Origin: Streptomyces orinoci
GTDB lineage: Bacteria; Actinomycetota; Actinomycetes; Streptomycetales; Streptomycetaceae
DNA length: 64,000 nucleotides
Reading direction: 5' to 3'
Assembly: GCF_003121295.1 (NCBI RefSeq)
Contig: NZ_PHNC01000031.1
Span: 994,439-1,058,438, forward strand
Shown here: in pieces, positions 43,486 to 52,196 of the stretch
Numbering within the stretch: position 1 is the stretch's first letter
Layout of the letters: each line of letters starts with the position of its first letter
Program-made: the position numbers and the translations under genes
Notes under the pieces: model-generated
Databases searched by the model: none
Told to the model about the DNA's origin: nothing
Seen by the model: the letters and a program-made list of their open reading frames with translations, nothing else

Positions 43486-43878
43486 ATGCGTATCGCTCGT
43501 ATCGCCGTGGCCGCCGCCGTGACCATGGGCGTCGCCACCATGGCCGTGGCCCCCGCCTCCGCCGCCGTCGCCACGGCGCACAGCCCCCGCACGGCGGCCG
43601 TGGCGGCGAATCCCAAGACCATCAAGGCCGCCGAGTACAACCAGGCGCGGAGCATCCTGGCCAACGCCGGAAGCCAGACGGCGGCCAAGTCGCACCCGGT
43701 GCACGGGAAGAACGATGTGCCGGTCGGCTATGGCACCAGCCTGCTGGCCGCGGCGCGGGACGAGTTCCGGGCGCAGGACAAGAATCTGCCGGCCAAGGAC
43801 AAGAAGTCCGATATGTCGATCGCGCACTACAACGCGATTCACAGCGCGGCCTCGACGATGCACATCGACCGCTGGTGA
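43486..43878 (+). CDS. Small secreted protein (130 aa)
   Basis: Signal peptide MRIARIAVAAAVTMGVATMA, cleavage probably after ASA near residue 27. The mature part of about 100 residues is Ala/Lys/His rich and has no Cys. Segments AEYNQARSILANAG and MSIAHYNAIHSAASTM look like short amphipathic helices. No family recognised. ATG has AAGGGAAG upstream. A strong hairpin follows, so it is monocistronic. Confidence 0.7.
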   Translation: MRIARIAVAAAVTMGVATMAVAPASAAVATAHSPRTAAVAANPKTIKAAEYNQARSILANAGSQTAAKSHPVHGKNDVPVGYGTSLLAAARDEFRAQDKNLPAKDKKSDMSIAHYNAIHSAASTMHIDRW

Positions 43879-43895
43879 CATTGACATAAGACAGC

Positions 43896-43930
43896 GGGCC
43901 CCGCCCCCGGGAAAACCGGGGGCGGGGCCC
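43896..43930. terminator. Strong bidirectional terminator
   Basis: A perfect 15-bp GC stem (43896-43910, GGGCCCCGCCCCCGG, with 43916-43930) closed by a GAAAA loop. It is 17 bases after the secreted-protein stop and 23 bases from the convergent sdhB end, so it serves the sdhCDAB operon as well. Confidence 0.88.
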
Positions 43931-43953
43931 AGCTCACTGCCGTACGGCGGGGA

Positions 43954-44712
43954 TCAGAAGCGCCGGGTGATCAGCGCCCGCTTGACCTCCTGGATCGCCT
44001 TGGTGACCTCGATGCCACGCGGGCAGGCGTCCGTGCAGTTGAAGGTGGTGCGGCAGCGCCAGACACCGTCCTTGTCGTTGAGGATCTCCAGCCGCTGCTC
44101 ACCCGCCTCATCACGCGAGTCGAAGATGAAGCGGTGCGCGTTGACGATCGCCGCCGGGCCGAAGTACTGGCCGTCGTTCCAGAACACCGGGCACGAGGAG
44201 GTGCACGCGGCGCACAGGATGCACTTGGTGGTGTCGTCGAAGCGCTCGCGGTCCTCGGCGGACTGCAGGCGCTCGCGCGTCGGCTCGTTGCCCTTGGTGA
44301 TCAGGAAGGGCATCACATCCCGGTAGGCCTGGAAGAACGGCTCCATGTCCACCACCAGGTCCTTGAGGACCGTGAGCCCCTTGATGGGCTCGATGGTGAT
44401 CGGCTTCTCCGGGTTGATGTCCTTGATCAGGGTCTTGCAGGCAAGGCGGTTACGGCCGTTGATGCGCATGGCGTCGGAGCCGCAGATGCCGTGGGCGCAG
44501 GACCGGCGGAAGGTCAGCGAACCGTCCAGGTCCCACTTGATCTTGTGCAGGCCGTCGAGCACGCGCTCCTTGGGGTCGATCTCGACCTGGAAGTCCTGCC
44601 AGGTGGCCTCCGCGGAAACCTCCGGGTTGAACCGGCGGACCCGGAAGGTGACCGTGATGTAGGGGGAGGCCTTGCTCGCCGCCTCCACCTTGTCCTCGAT
44701 CGCGGTGCTCAT
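43954..44712 (-). CDS. sdhB: Succinate dehydrogenase iron-sulfur subunit
   Basis: 252 residues. The [2Fe-2S] ligands lie in RRSCAHGICGSDAM and the following RLAC. The [4Fe-4S] and [3Fe-4S] ligands lie in CILCAACTSSCP and CTDACPRG with CR upstream. It passes electrons from FAD in SdhA to the membrane anchor and menaquinone. Last gene of sdhCDAB; its ATG overlaps the sdhA stop by one base. Complex II acts on the cytoplasmic face of the membrane. Confidence 0.97.
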   Translation of the reverse strand: MSTAIEDKVEAASKASPYITVTFRVRRFNPEVSAEATWQDFQVEIDPKERVLDGLHKIKWDLDGSLTFRRSCAHGICGSDAMRINGRNRLACKTLIKDINPEKPITIEPIKGLTVLKDLVVDMEPFFQAYRDVMPFLITKGNEPTRERLQSAEDRERFDDTTKCILCAACTSSCPVFWNDGQYFGPAAIVNAHRFIFDSRDEAGEQRLEILNDKDGVWRCRTTFNCTDACPRGIEVTKAIQEVKRALITRRF

Positions 44713-46466
44713 CAGTACTTACGCTCCATGGGCTGGTAGCGGGTCTGCACGACCGGCTTGTAGTCGAGGCGGACGGACTCCTTGCCGTCCGCATCGACCT
44801 CGCGGTACGCCATGGTGTGGCGCATAAAGTTGACGTCGTCGCGGTTGGGGTAGTCCTCGCGGTAGTGACCACCGCGCGACTCCTTGCGCGCCAGCGCGGA
44901 GACGGCCATCACCTCGGCCAGTTCGAGCAGGTTGCCCAGCTCGATGGCCTCCAGCAGGTCGGTGTTGAAGCGCTTGCCCTTGTCCTGGATGGACACGTTC
45001 TTGTAGCGCTCGCGCAGTTCGGCGATCTTCTCGACGGCCGTCTTGATGGTCTGCTCGGTGCGGAAGACCATGACATTGGCGTCCATGGTCTCCTGCAGCT
45101 CCCGGCGCAGCTCCGAAACCCGCTCGGTGCCGGTGGAGTTGCGCAGCCGCTCGACCTGCTCCATGACGAACTCGGCCGGGTTCTCCGGCAGTTCGACGAA
45201 CTCGGCCTGCTGCGAGTAGTCCGCGGCGGCGATGCCCGCGCGGCGGCCGAAGACATTGATGTCCAGCAGCGAGTTGGTGCCCAGGCGGTTGGCGCCGTGG
45301 ACGGAGACACAGGCCACCTCGCCCGCGGCGTAGAGGCCGGGGACGACGGTGTCGTTGTCGGCCAGCACCTCGCCCTGGACATTGGTGGGGATGCCGCCCA
45401 TGGCGTAGTGCGCGGTGGGCTGGATCGGGATCGGGTCCGTGTAGGGCTCGATACCGAGGTAGGTGCGCGCGAACTCGGTGATGTCCGGCAGCTTGGCGTC
45501 CAGCTGCTCCGGCGGCAGGTGGGTGAGGTCCAGGTAGACGTGGTCGCCCTCGGGACCACAGCCGCGGCCCTCACGGATCTCGGTGTAGATGGAGCGCGAG
45601 ACCACGTCACGGGAGGCGAGGTCCTTCATGACCGGCGCGTACTTCTCCATGAAGCGCTCGCCGTCCTTGTTGCGCAGGATGCCGCCCTCACCGCGGGCGC
45701 CCTCGGTGAGCAGGATGCCCATGCGCCAGATGCCCGTCGGGTGGAACTGGAAGAACTCCATGTCCTCCAGCGGCAGGCCGCGCCGGTAGCAGGCCGCCTG
45801 GCCGTCACCGGTGAGGGTGTGCGCGTTGGAGGTCACCTTGAAGAACTTGCCGGTGCCGCCGGAGGCGTAGATGACCGCCTTGGCCTGGAAGATGTGGATC
45901 TCGCCGGTGGCCAGCTCATAGGCGACCACACCGGCGGACTTCTTGACGCCGTCCACCTCGGTGATCAGCTGGTCGAGGACGTAGAACTCGTTGAAGAACT
46001 CCACACCCTCCTTGACGCAGTTCTGGTACAGCGTCTGCAGGATCATGTGGCCGGTGCGGTCCGCGGCGTAGCAGGACCGGCGGACCGGGGCCTCGCCGTG
46101 GTTGCGCGAGTGGCCGCCGAAGCGGCGCTGGTCGATGGTGCCGTCCTTGGTGCGGTTGAACGGCAGGCCCATCTTCTCGAGGTCCAGGACCGCGTCGATG
46201 GCCTCCTTCGCCAGGATCTCGGCGGCGTCCTGGTCAACCAGGTAGTCACCGCCCTTGACCGTGTCGAAGGTGTGCCACTCCCAGTTGTCCTCCTCGACAT
46301 TGGCCAGGGCGGCGGCCATGCCGCCCTGTGCCGCGCCGGTGTGGGAGCGGGTCGGGTAGAGCTTGGTGAGCACCGCCGTGCGGCTGCGCTTGGTCGCCTC
46401 GATGGCCGCGCGCATGCCGGCGCCGCCGGCGCCGACGATGACGGTGTCGTACTTGTGGATCTTCAT
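44712..46466 (-). CDS. sdhA: Succinate dehydrogenase flavoprotein subunit
   Basis: 584 residues. The FAD-binding N-terminus is VIVGAGGAGMRAAIEA. The His that links FAD covalently is in RSHTGAAQGG, and HPTGIWRMGILLTEGARGEG holds active-site residues. GGIPTNVQGE and GANRLGTNSLLD are further family blocks. It oxidises succinate to fumarate in the TCA cycle. It lies between sdhD (19 bases upstream) and sdhB (1-base overlap). Confidence 0.98.
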   Translation of the reverse strand: MKIHKYDTVIVGAGGAGMRAAIEATKRSRTAVLTKLYPTRSHTGAAQGGMAAALANVEEDNWEWHTFDTVKGGDYLVDQDAAEILAKEAIDAVLDLEKMGLPFNRTKDGTIDQRRFGGHSRNHGEAPVRRSCYAADRTGHMILQTLYQNCVKEGVEFFNEFYVLDQLITEVDGVKKSAGVVAYELATGEIHIFQAKAVIYASGGTGKFFKVTSNAHTLTGDGQAACYRRGLPLEDMEFFQFHPTGIWRMGILLTEGARGEGGILRNKDGERFMEKYAPVMKDLASRDVVSRSIYTEIREGRGCGPEGDHVYLDLTHLPPEQLDAKLPDITEFARTYLGIEPYTDPIPIQPTAHYAMGGIPTNVQGEVLADNDTVVPGLYAAGEVACVSVHGANRLGTNSLLDINVFGRRAGIAAADYSQQAEFVELPENPAEFVMEQVERLRNSTGTERVSELRRELQETMDANVMVFRTEQTIKTAVEKIAELRERYKNVSIQDKGKRFNTDLLEAIELGNLLELAEVMAVSALARKESRGGHYREDYPNRDDVNFMRHTMAYREVDADGKESVRLDYKPVVQTRYQPMERKY

Positions 46467-46485
46467 GTCGCGTCAGCCCCGGGCC

Positions 46486-46953
46486 TTAGGAAATGTTCGG
46501 GTCGAAGGTGAAGATGACCAGAGAGCCCAGCAGGACGGTGAACACCGTGGCCGTGTAGAGCAGCATCTTCAGCCAGAAGCGGGTGTTGGCGCGCTCGGCG
46601 TAGTCGTTGATGACCGTGCGCAGGCCGTTGGCGCCGTGCAGCATGGCCAGCCAGAGCATGATCAGGTCCCACGCCTGCCAGAACGGCGAGGCCCAGCGGC
46701 CGGCCACAAAAGCGAAGCCGATCTTGCTGACACCGCCGTCCAGCACCAGCTGGATCAGCAGGTGGCCCAGGACCAGGACGACCAGCACGATGCCGGACAG
46801 CCGCATGAACAGCCAGCCGTACATCTCGAAGTTGGTCCGGGTGGACTTGGGGGTCTTCTTGGTGCGCTTGCGCGGCGCCTCGATGACCGGGGCCGGGTTG
46901 TCGGCGTCGTACATTTCGACGTCCGCGGCTGCGGGGGTGGCTTCAGTGGACAT
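46486..46953 (-). CDS. sdhD: Succinate dehydrogenase membrane anchor subunit
   Basis: 155 residues: a 45-residue charged N-terminal extension, then three membrane helices (GIVLVVLVLGHLLIQLVLDG, DLIMLWLAMLHGANGL, LLYTATVFTVLLGSLVIFTF). His in LVLGHLL and LHGANGLR are candidate haem or quinone-site ligands. It forms the membrane domain with SdhC. ATG 46953 begins 8 bases after the sdhC stop. Confidence 0.93.
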   Translation of the reverse strand: MSTEATPAAADVEMYDADNPAPVIEAPRKRTKKTPKSTRTNFEMYGWLFMRLSGIVLVVLVLGHLLIQLVLDGGVSKIGFAFVAGRWASPFWQAWDLIMLWLAMLHGANGLRTVINDYAERANTRFWLKMLLYTATVFTVLLGSLVIFTFDPNIS

Positions 46954-46961
46954 GTCTCGCG

Positions 46962-47342
46962 TCAGCTCCCGAACAGCGTGCGCAGCGTGTGCTGGAGCAC
47001 GGGGTAGAAGGCGCCGGCCATCAGCACGACCCAGATGCCGACAACGGACCACAGCATCTGCTTCTGGTAGCGCGGGCCCTTGGACCAGAAGTCCACGGCG
47101 ATGACGCGCAGGCCGTTGAGCGCGTGGAAGAGGATGGCGGCGACGAGGCCGTACTCCATCACATTGACGACAGGTGTCTTGTACGTCGCCACGACCTTGT
47201 CGTACGCGTCCGGGGAGACGCGGACGAGGGCGGTGTCGAGGACGTGCACGAACAGGAAGAAGAAAATGAGGACGCCGGTGACTCGGTGAGCCACCCAGGA
47301 CCACATGCCTTCCCGGCCGCGGTACAGCGTTCCAGCCGGCAC
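46962..47342 (-). CDS. sdhC: Succinate dehydrogenase cytochrome b subunit
   Basis: 126 residues with three membrane helices. The signature is MWSWVAHRVTGVLIFFFLFV near the N-terminus, with HRVTG typical of cytochrome b556 and His in FVHVLDTA and ILFHALNGLRV as haem-ligand candidates. The GTG start at 47342 follows GGAGGG. First gene of sdhCDAB; the -10-like TACGAT on the minus strand at 47428-47433 is a weak promoter candidate. Confidence 0.93.
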   Translation of the reverse strand: MPAGTLYRGREGMWSWVAHRVTGVLIFFFLFVHVLDTALVRVSPDAYDKVVATYKTPVVNVMEYGLVAAILFHALNGLRVIAVDFWSKGPRYQKQMLWSVVGIWVVLMAGAFYPVLQHTLRTLFGS

Positions 47343-47593
47343 GGAAAACCCTCCGGGAGCGGGATTTGGGGCCTGCCGGCTTCTCTGTCGGTCGGGCCCG
47401 GCCGGGTACGGTCCACCGGCCCTGGCCATCGTAGCGACGCCTTGTCGGTTCGGTCGCGCGGGGTGTGGCAGCTGTGATCAAACTGGCATGTACGGGTCGC
47501 TGCGGGGCGGGCGGATGGTCCGGCGGGTGCCAGGTCACATTCATCCCCATGGGTTAGGCGGAGGGCGGGCGTTGGAGGTAACGCCCTGAGAAT

Positions 47594-47607
47594 GGCAATA
47601 CCTTGCC
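47594..47607. promoter_or_regulatory. Short inverted repeat before the GH20 gene
   Basis: GGCAA-TACC-TTGCC, perfect 5-bp arms, 23 bases before the hexosaminidase ATG. It could be an operator for a GntR- or LacI-type regulator. It does not match well the DasR consensus (ACTGGTCTAGACCACT) recalled from the literature. Confidence 0.35.
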
Positions 47608-47629
47608 CTGAAATGGGAGGTTTTGTCCG

Positions 47630-49306
47630 ATGGGATTCACCCGCACTTCGGCCATTCGGGGAACCGTGGCCGCCGCCGCCCTGCTCACCACTCTCACCCT
47701 GATGGGCTGCCCCCGGGAGCAGACCGGTCACCGCGGCCAGGCCGACGGGCGCTCCGCCTCGGCCGTGGCGCCGGCCACCTCCGGGGCTGCCTCGTCCTCC
47801 TCCGCGTCCTCCTCGGCGGCCGATCCGGTGCCGGCCGGGCCGCCGCGTGTGGTCCCCTCGGTACGGTCCTTCACCGCGCACCCCGGGCCGGGCTGGCGGC
47901 CCGCGCGTACCGCCAGGGTGGTGGCCGACCCGGCCGGGCCGCTGGCCGCCGAGGCCCGTACCCTCGCCGCCGACCTGTCACTGGCCGCGGCCGTGCCCCC
48001 GGCCCGGCCCGGTGACCTGGAGCTGCTGCACCGTCAGGGGCAGCCGGCCGAGGGGTACGAGCTGGCGGTGCGCGGCGGGCGGGCGGTGATCACCGCCTCC
48101 GACCCGGCGGGCGCCTTCTACGGCGGCCGCACCGTGATCCAGGCGGTGCGCGGCGCGGGCGGGGTGCCGGAGGGGGTGCTGCGGGACGCGCCGGACCGGC
48201 CGCAGCGCGGGCTCAACCTGGACATCGCCCGCAAGCACTTCAGTGCCGAGTGGATCGAGGGGCGGCTGCGAGAGATGGCCGACCTCAAGCTCAACCAGCT
48301 GGCCCTGCACTTCTCGGACGACCAGGGCTTCCGTATCGAGAGCGAGAGCCACCCGGAGATCGTCTCGCCGCAGCATCTGACCAAGGCGGAGGTGCGGCGG
48401 ATCGTTTCACTGGCCGGTGTGCTGCATATCACCGTGGTGCCGGAGATTGACTCGCCGGGGCATCTGGGGGCGGTCATCAACGCCCACCCGGATCTCCAGC
48501 TCAAGGACGCGCAGGGGGTGGCGTTCCGGGGCGCGGTGGACATCAGCCGGCCGGCGGCGGCGCGCATCGTGGACGATCTGACGCGGGAGTTCGCGCCGCT
48601 GTTCCCCGGTCCTTGGTGGCACCTGGGAGGTGACGAGTACCGGGCGCTGACCGTCAGCGACCCGCAGGCGTCCTTCCCCGGCCTGGCCGCGGCGGCCAGA
48701 GCGCGGTACGGGCCGCAGGCCCGGGTGCAGGACCTGGCCACCGGCTGGCTCTCGGACCGGGCGGCGGTGGCCCGTTCCCTGGGCAAGCGGCCCAAGGCCT
48801 GGAACGACGGCTTCTTCCGGGACGGGGTGGCGCCGCCCGACAAGGGCATCGAGGTCGAGTACTGGACCGGCAAGGAGCTGGGGGCGCGGGATCCGGCGGA
48901 GTACCTGGAGGAGGGGCGGACCGTGGTCAACCTCAATGACGAGTACCTCTATTACGTGCTGGGGGAGCCCAATGACTTCCGGTATCCGACCGGGGAGCGG
49001 ATTTATCGGGAGTGGGGGGTGACGGTGTTGCGGGGGGATAGGGCGGTGTCCCTTCCCCCCGGTTCCGGGGCCGGATCTGCGTCCGGGTCCGCTTCGGGGG
49101 CTGCGGCCACCGGGCCGGACCGGGTGCCGGGCGGGCGGCTGGCGGTGTGGTGCGACCGGCCGGACGCGCAGACGCCGGAGCAGGTCGCGGCGGGGATCCG
49201 GTTGCCGCTTGCGGCTGTCGCCCAGCGGCTCTGGGACCCCCGGCCGCCGGAACTGGGGTGGGCGGAGTTCTCGGCGCTGGCGGGGCGGGTGGTGCGGCGG
49301 AGTTAG
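47630..49306 (+). CDS. Secreted beta-N-acetylhexosaminidase (GH20), lipoprotein
   Basis: 558 residues. The signal peptide with TLMGC suggests lipid anchoring, followed by a Ser/Ala-rich tether. A GH20 N-terminal domain leads to the catalytic barrel: LNLDIARKHFSAEWIEGRLR, LALHFSDDQGFRIESESHPE, and the catalytic pair Asp335-Glu336 in HLGGDEY. The late segment WCDRPDAQTPEQVAAGIRLP is also typical. It removes terminal GlcNAc or GalNAc from chitin- or peptidoglycan-derived oligosaccharides outside the cell. A low-complexity Gly/Ser/Ala insert (about 480-500) may be a surface loop. Confidence 0.92.
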   Translation: MGFTRTSAIRGTVAAAALLTTLTLMGCPREQTGHRGQADGRSASAVAPATSGAASSSSASSSAADPVPAGPPRVVPSVRSFTAHPGPGWRPARTARVVADPAGPLAAEARTLAADLSLAAAVPPARPGDLELLHRQGQPAEGYELAVRGGRAVITASDPAGAFYGGRTVIQAVRGAGGVPEGVLRDAPDRPQRGLNLDIARKHFSAEWIEGRLREMADLKLNQLALHFSDDQGFRIESESHPEIVSPQHLTKAEVRRIVSLAGVLHITVVPEIDSPGHLGAVINAHPDLQLKDAQGVAFRGAVDISRPAAARIVDDLTREFAPLFPGPWWHLGGDEYRALTVSDPQASFPGLAAAARARYGPQARVQDLATGWLSDRAAVARSLGKRPKAWNDGFFRDGVAPPDKGIEVEYWTGKELGARDPAEYLEEGRTVVNLNDEYLYYVLGEPNDFRYPTGERIYREWGVTVLRGDRAVSLPPGSGAGSASGSASGAAATGPDRVPGGRLAVWCDRPDAQTPEQVAAGIRLPLAAVAQRLWDPRPPELGWAEFSALAGRVVRRS

Positions 49307-49430
49307 GGCGGGCGTGTTGTGTTCCGGGTGCGGGTTTGGCCCCCGCGCCCTTGGGGGGTTCCGGTTGTGGGCAGTCGTTCCGCAGGGCGGAACGGGTGGG
49401 CACAACCGGCCACCGGGGTGCACCCGGCGA

Positions 49431-49815
49431 CGATGCGGCGTCTGCCGATGACCGTTGCCGTTCGGCCGCAGGCTGTGGGAGGGCTGGTCGCGCAGTTCCC
49501 CGCGCCCCTGGAAGGGGCGCGCACCCGGTGACGATGCGGCGTCTGCCGATGACCGTTGCCGTTCGGCCGCAGGCTGTGGGAGGGCTGGTCGCGCAGTTCC
49601 CCGCGCCCCTGGAAGGGGCGCGCACCCGGTGACGATGCGGCGTCTGCCGATGACCGTTGCCGGTCGGCCGCAGGCTGTGGGTGGCTGGTCGCGCAGTTCC
49701 CCGCGCCCCTGGAAGGGGCGCGCACCCGGTGACGATGCGGCGTCTGCCGGCGACCGTCGCCGTTCGGCCGCAGGCCGTGCGTGGCTGGGCGCGCAGTTCC
49801 CCGCGCCCCTGCGGG
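49431..49815. repeat. Tandem array of four ~101-bp units containing the dispersed core
   Basis: Units begin at 49431, 49532, 49633 and 49733 (101, 101 and 100 bp apart). Each runs from CGATGCGGCGTCTGCCG through TTCGGCCGCAGGC to the 24-bp core (49486-49509, 49587-49610, 49687-49710, 49787-49810) and a GCGCCCCTGGAAGGGGCGC hairpin. Units 1-3 are near identical; unit 4 is diverged and truncated. The 606-bp gap 49307-49912 holds no gene; all ORFs across it are repeat-encoded. Confidence 0.92.
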
Positions 49816-49912
49816 GGAGCCGGAATGCGCAGGTCAGGGGTGCGGGGGCACCGGAAAGGGGGGACAGCCGCTAGCCTCACCGCTGGAAACCCGTCCCGTG
49901 AACGAGGGCCCG

Positions 49913-51967
49913 ATGAAGATCGAATTCCTGCTGCACAACGCGTACGGAATCGGCGGCACCATCCGCTCGACCGTCAACCTCGCCTCCGCCCTCGCCGACC
50001 GGCACGATGTGCGCATCGTCAGCGTCAACCGCCCCGTGGACCGGCCGGAGCTGGACATCGACCCGCGGGTCACCCTGACCCCGCTGGTGGACATGCGCGA
50101 GGGCACCGAGGGTGACGAGTACCACACCCCGCTGAACCAGAAGCCCAGCGCCCTCTTCCGGGACGAGCGGATCGACAACGGGCGGATGGCCGCCACCGCG
50201 CTCACCGACGAGCGGGTCGCCGCCCACCTCGCCGCCACCGACGCCGATGTGGTCATCGCCACCCGGCCCAAGCTCATCGGCTACCTCAGCGCCTATGGCA
50301 GCGACCGCTATCTGCGCCTGGGGCAGGAGCACCTCACCCATGAGGCCCATGTGACGGAGCTGCACCGGGTGATGGATCCGGCGATCGCCGCCCTGGACGC
50401 CTTCACCACCGTCTCCGAGGCCGACGCCGGGCACTACCGGCAGGCGCTGCCGGACGCGCGGGCGCGGATCCTGTCCATCCCCAACGCCGTCCCGGCGCCC
50501 GCCGCGGAGCCCTCGGACGGGACATCGAAGACCATCGTCTCGGCCGGCCGCCTGGTCGGGGTCAAGCGCTACGACCGGCTGATCGCCGCCTTCGCCAAGG
50601 TCGCCGCCGAGCGCCCGGAGTGGAGTCTGCGCATCTACGGCCGCGGTCCGGCCAAGGCCAAGCTGCGCAAGCAGATCGAGGAGCTCGGCCTCTATGAGCG
50701 GATCACCCTGATGGGCGCCCGCTCGCCGATCGAGACCGAGTGGTCCAAGGGCGCGGTCGCCGCCGTCGCCTCGGACGCCGAGTCCTTCGGCATGACCATC
50801 GTGGAGGCCATGCACGCCGGTCTGCCGGTGATCGCCACCGACTGCCCGCACGGCCCCCGCGAGATCATCACCGATGGCACCGACGGCATCCTGGTGCCGC
50901 TGGACGGCGGGGACGCCGTGGACGCCTACGCCCAGGCCCTGCTGAAGCTCACCGGCGACGCGGAACTGCGCTCCCGGCTGGGCGCGGCCGCCCGTACCGC
51001 CGCCCGGCGCTATGAGCCGGAGGCCATCGCCCGCCGCTATGAGCAGCTCTTCGAGGAGCTGCGCCCCGGCTGCACCACCGCCAAGCCCGCCAAGGGCGGC
51101 CTGCTGCGCGGCCTCTTCGGCGGACGGCGGCCGCAGAGCGCCGCCCCCGCCCCGCGCAAGGCCGCCGCCGTGGAACACCCCGAGGCCCGCTGTGCCGTGG
51201 CGGCCGACGGCTCGCTGCTGGTACGGCTGCGCGCCGCCCAGCTCACCGCCGAGGACACCCATCTGCTGCTGCGCCACCGGGGCAGCAAGGGCAAGGAGGC
51301 GGTCCGGGTGCCGCTGCCCGCCCAGCGGGGGGACACCTGGGTGGAGGCCCGGCTGGACCGGGGCGCGCACACCCTCGCCGAGGGGCGCTGGGACTGCTAT
51401 GCCGAGCGCGCCGGGGACAAGACCCGCCGCCGGCTGACCGCCGGCCTGGTGGAACAGAAGGCCCTGCTGGGGCTGGCGCTGCCGGCCGGTGCGGTCACCG
51501 CCTGGGTGCCGTACGAGACCAGCGACGGCTATCTGGCGGTGCGCACCTGGCAGCGTGACCGGCACGCCGAGGCCGCCGAGGTGCGGGTCGGCGAGGACGG
51601 GGTGACGCTCACCGTCACCGCCCATGGCACCACCCTGGGCACCGGCGCCGAGCTGATCGCCCGGCTGCGCGGCGCCGACGGCGCGGTGGCCGACGTCCGG
51701 GCGCCGCTGGCGGACGGCACCGGCACCCTGCCGTACCAGCCGATGAGCACCCGGCGCGGCGAGGAGCAGGACCTGTGGGACCTGTACATCCGGCCGGCCG
51801 CCGGGGCGGCGCTGGTCCGGGTGGGCCGGCTGGGCGGCGACTTCGCCGACCGCAAGGGCATCGACACCTTCCCGGCCGCCACCCGGGGCGAGGTCCGGCT
51901 GCGGCCGTACTTCACCGTCACCAACGACCTGACCGTCTCGGTCAAGGACAGCGCCGGGGAGGACTGA
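49913..51967 (+). CDS. GT4-family glycosyltransferase with C-terminal extension
   Basis: 684 residues. Residues 1-385 form a GT-B glycosyltransferase: N-terminal EFLLHNAYGIGGTIRSTVNL, donor-site GRLVGVKRYDRLI, and the EX7E motif Glu290-Glu298 (ESFGMTIVE), then GLPVIATDCPHGPREIITDG. A 40-residue Pro/Ala linker and about 250 residues of beta-rich sequence follow; I do not recognise that part. Similar proteins synthesise teichoic-acid or capsule-like polymers. ATG 49913 has GAGGG upstream; GTG 49898 is less likely. Confidence 0.9.
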   Translation: MKIEFLLHNAYGIGGTIRSTVNLASALADRHDVRIVSVNRPVDRPELDIDPRVTLTPLVDMREGTEGDEYHTPLNQKPSALFRDERIDNGRMAATALTDERVAAHLAATDADVVIATRPKLIGYLSAYGSDRYLRLGQEHLTHEAHVTELHRVMDPAIAALDAFTTVSEADAGHYRQALPDARARILSIPNAVPAPAAEPSDGTSKTIVSAGRLVGVKRYDRLIAAFAKVAAERPEWSLRIYGRGPAKAKLRKQIEELGLYERITLMGARSPIETEWSKGAVAAVASDAESFGMTIVEAMHAGLPVIATDCPHGPREIITDGTDGILVPLDGGDAVDAYAQALLKLTGDAELRSRLGAAARTAARRYEPEAIARRYEQLFEELRPGCTTAKPAKGGLLRGLFGGRRPQSAAPAPRKAAAVEHPEARCAVAADGSLLVRLRAAQLTAEDTHLLLRHRGSKGKEAVRVPLPAQRGDTWVEARLDRGAHTLAEGRWDCYAERAGDKTRRRLTAGLVEQKALLGLALPAGAVTAWVPYETSDGYLAVRTWQRDRHAEAAEVRVGEDGVTLTVTAHGTTLGTGAELIARLRGADGAVADVRAPLADGTGTLPYQPMSTRRGEEQDLWDLYIRPAAGAALVRVGRLGGDFADRKGIDTFPAATRGEVRLRPYFTVTNDLTVSVKDSAGED

Positions 51968-52196
51968 CCGGCGGGCGGCGAGGTGTGAGACGGATGACGG
52001 CCGGGACCGCCACCCCCCACAGGAGAGGCCACGGCCGCCATCCGCTGCGGACCCTGGCGGGGCACGCACTACGTACAGCGCCGGGCGGTCCGGATCCGTC
52101 ACACCGGGCCGCCCGGCCGGGACCCGTCTGGACGCGGCGGGGGCCGGGCACGTAACGTGCGGGTCCGCACCAGGCTCTCCGGGGGTTAACCAGACG

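Noticed and set aside
44817..46511. 564-codon plus-strand ORF opposite sdhA
   Set aside because: It mirrors the strongly conserved sdhA frame; composition (Val, Leu, Gly, Asp, His rich) is typical antisense of high-GC coding DNA.
47594..47607. DasR (dre) site before the hexosaminidase
   Set aside because: The short dyad GGCAA-TACC-TTGCC deviates too far from the recalled dre consensus; kept only as an unassigned inverted repeat.
49431..49815. CRISPR-like array
   Set aside because: Near-identical units repeat over the full ~101 bp with no variable spacers, and no cas genes are near. It is a simple tandem repeat.
49303..49880. Long ORFs on both strands with repeated motifs such as GRGAGNCATS
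   Set aside because: They are encoded by the 101-bp tandem repeat and by reverse reading of the GC-rich element; no ribosome-binding site and all frames are equally open.
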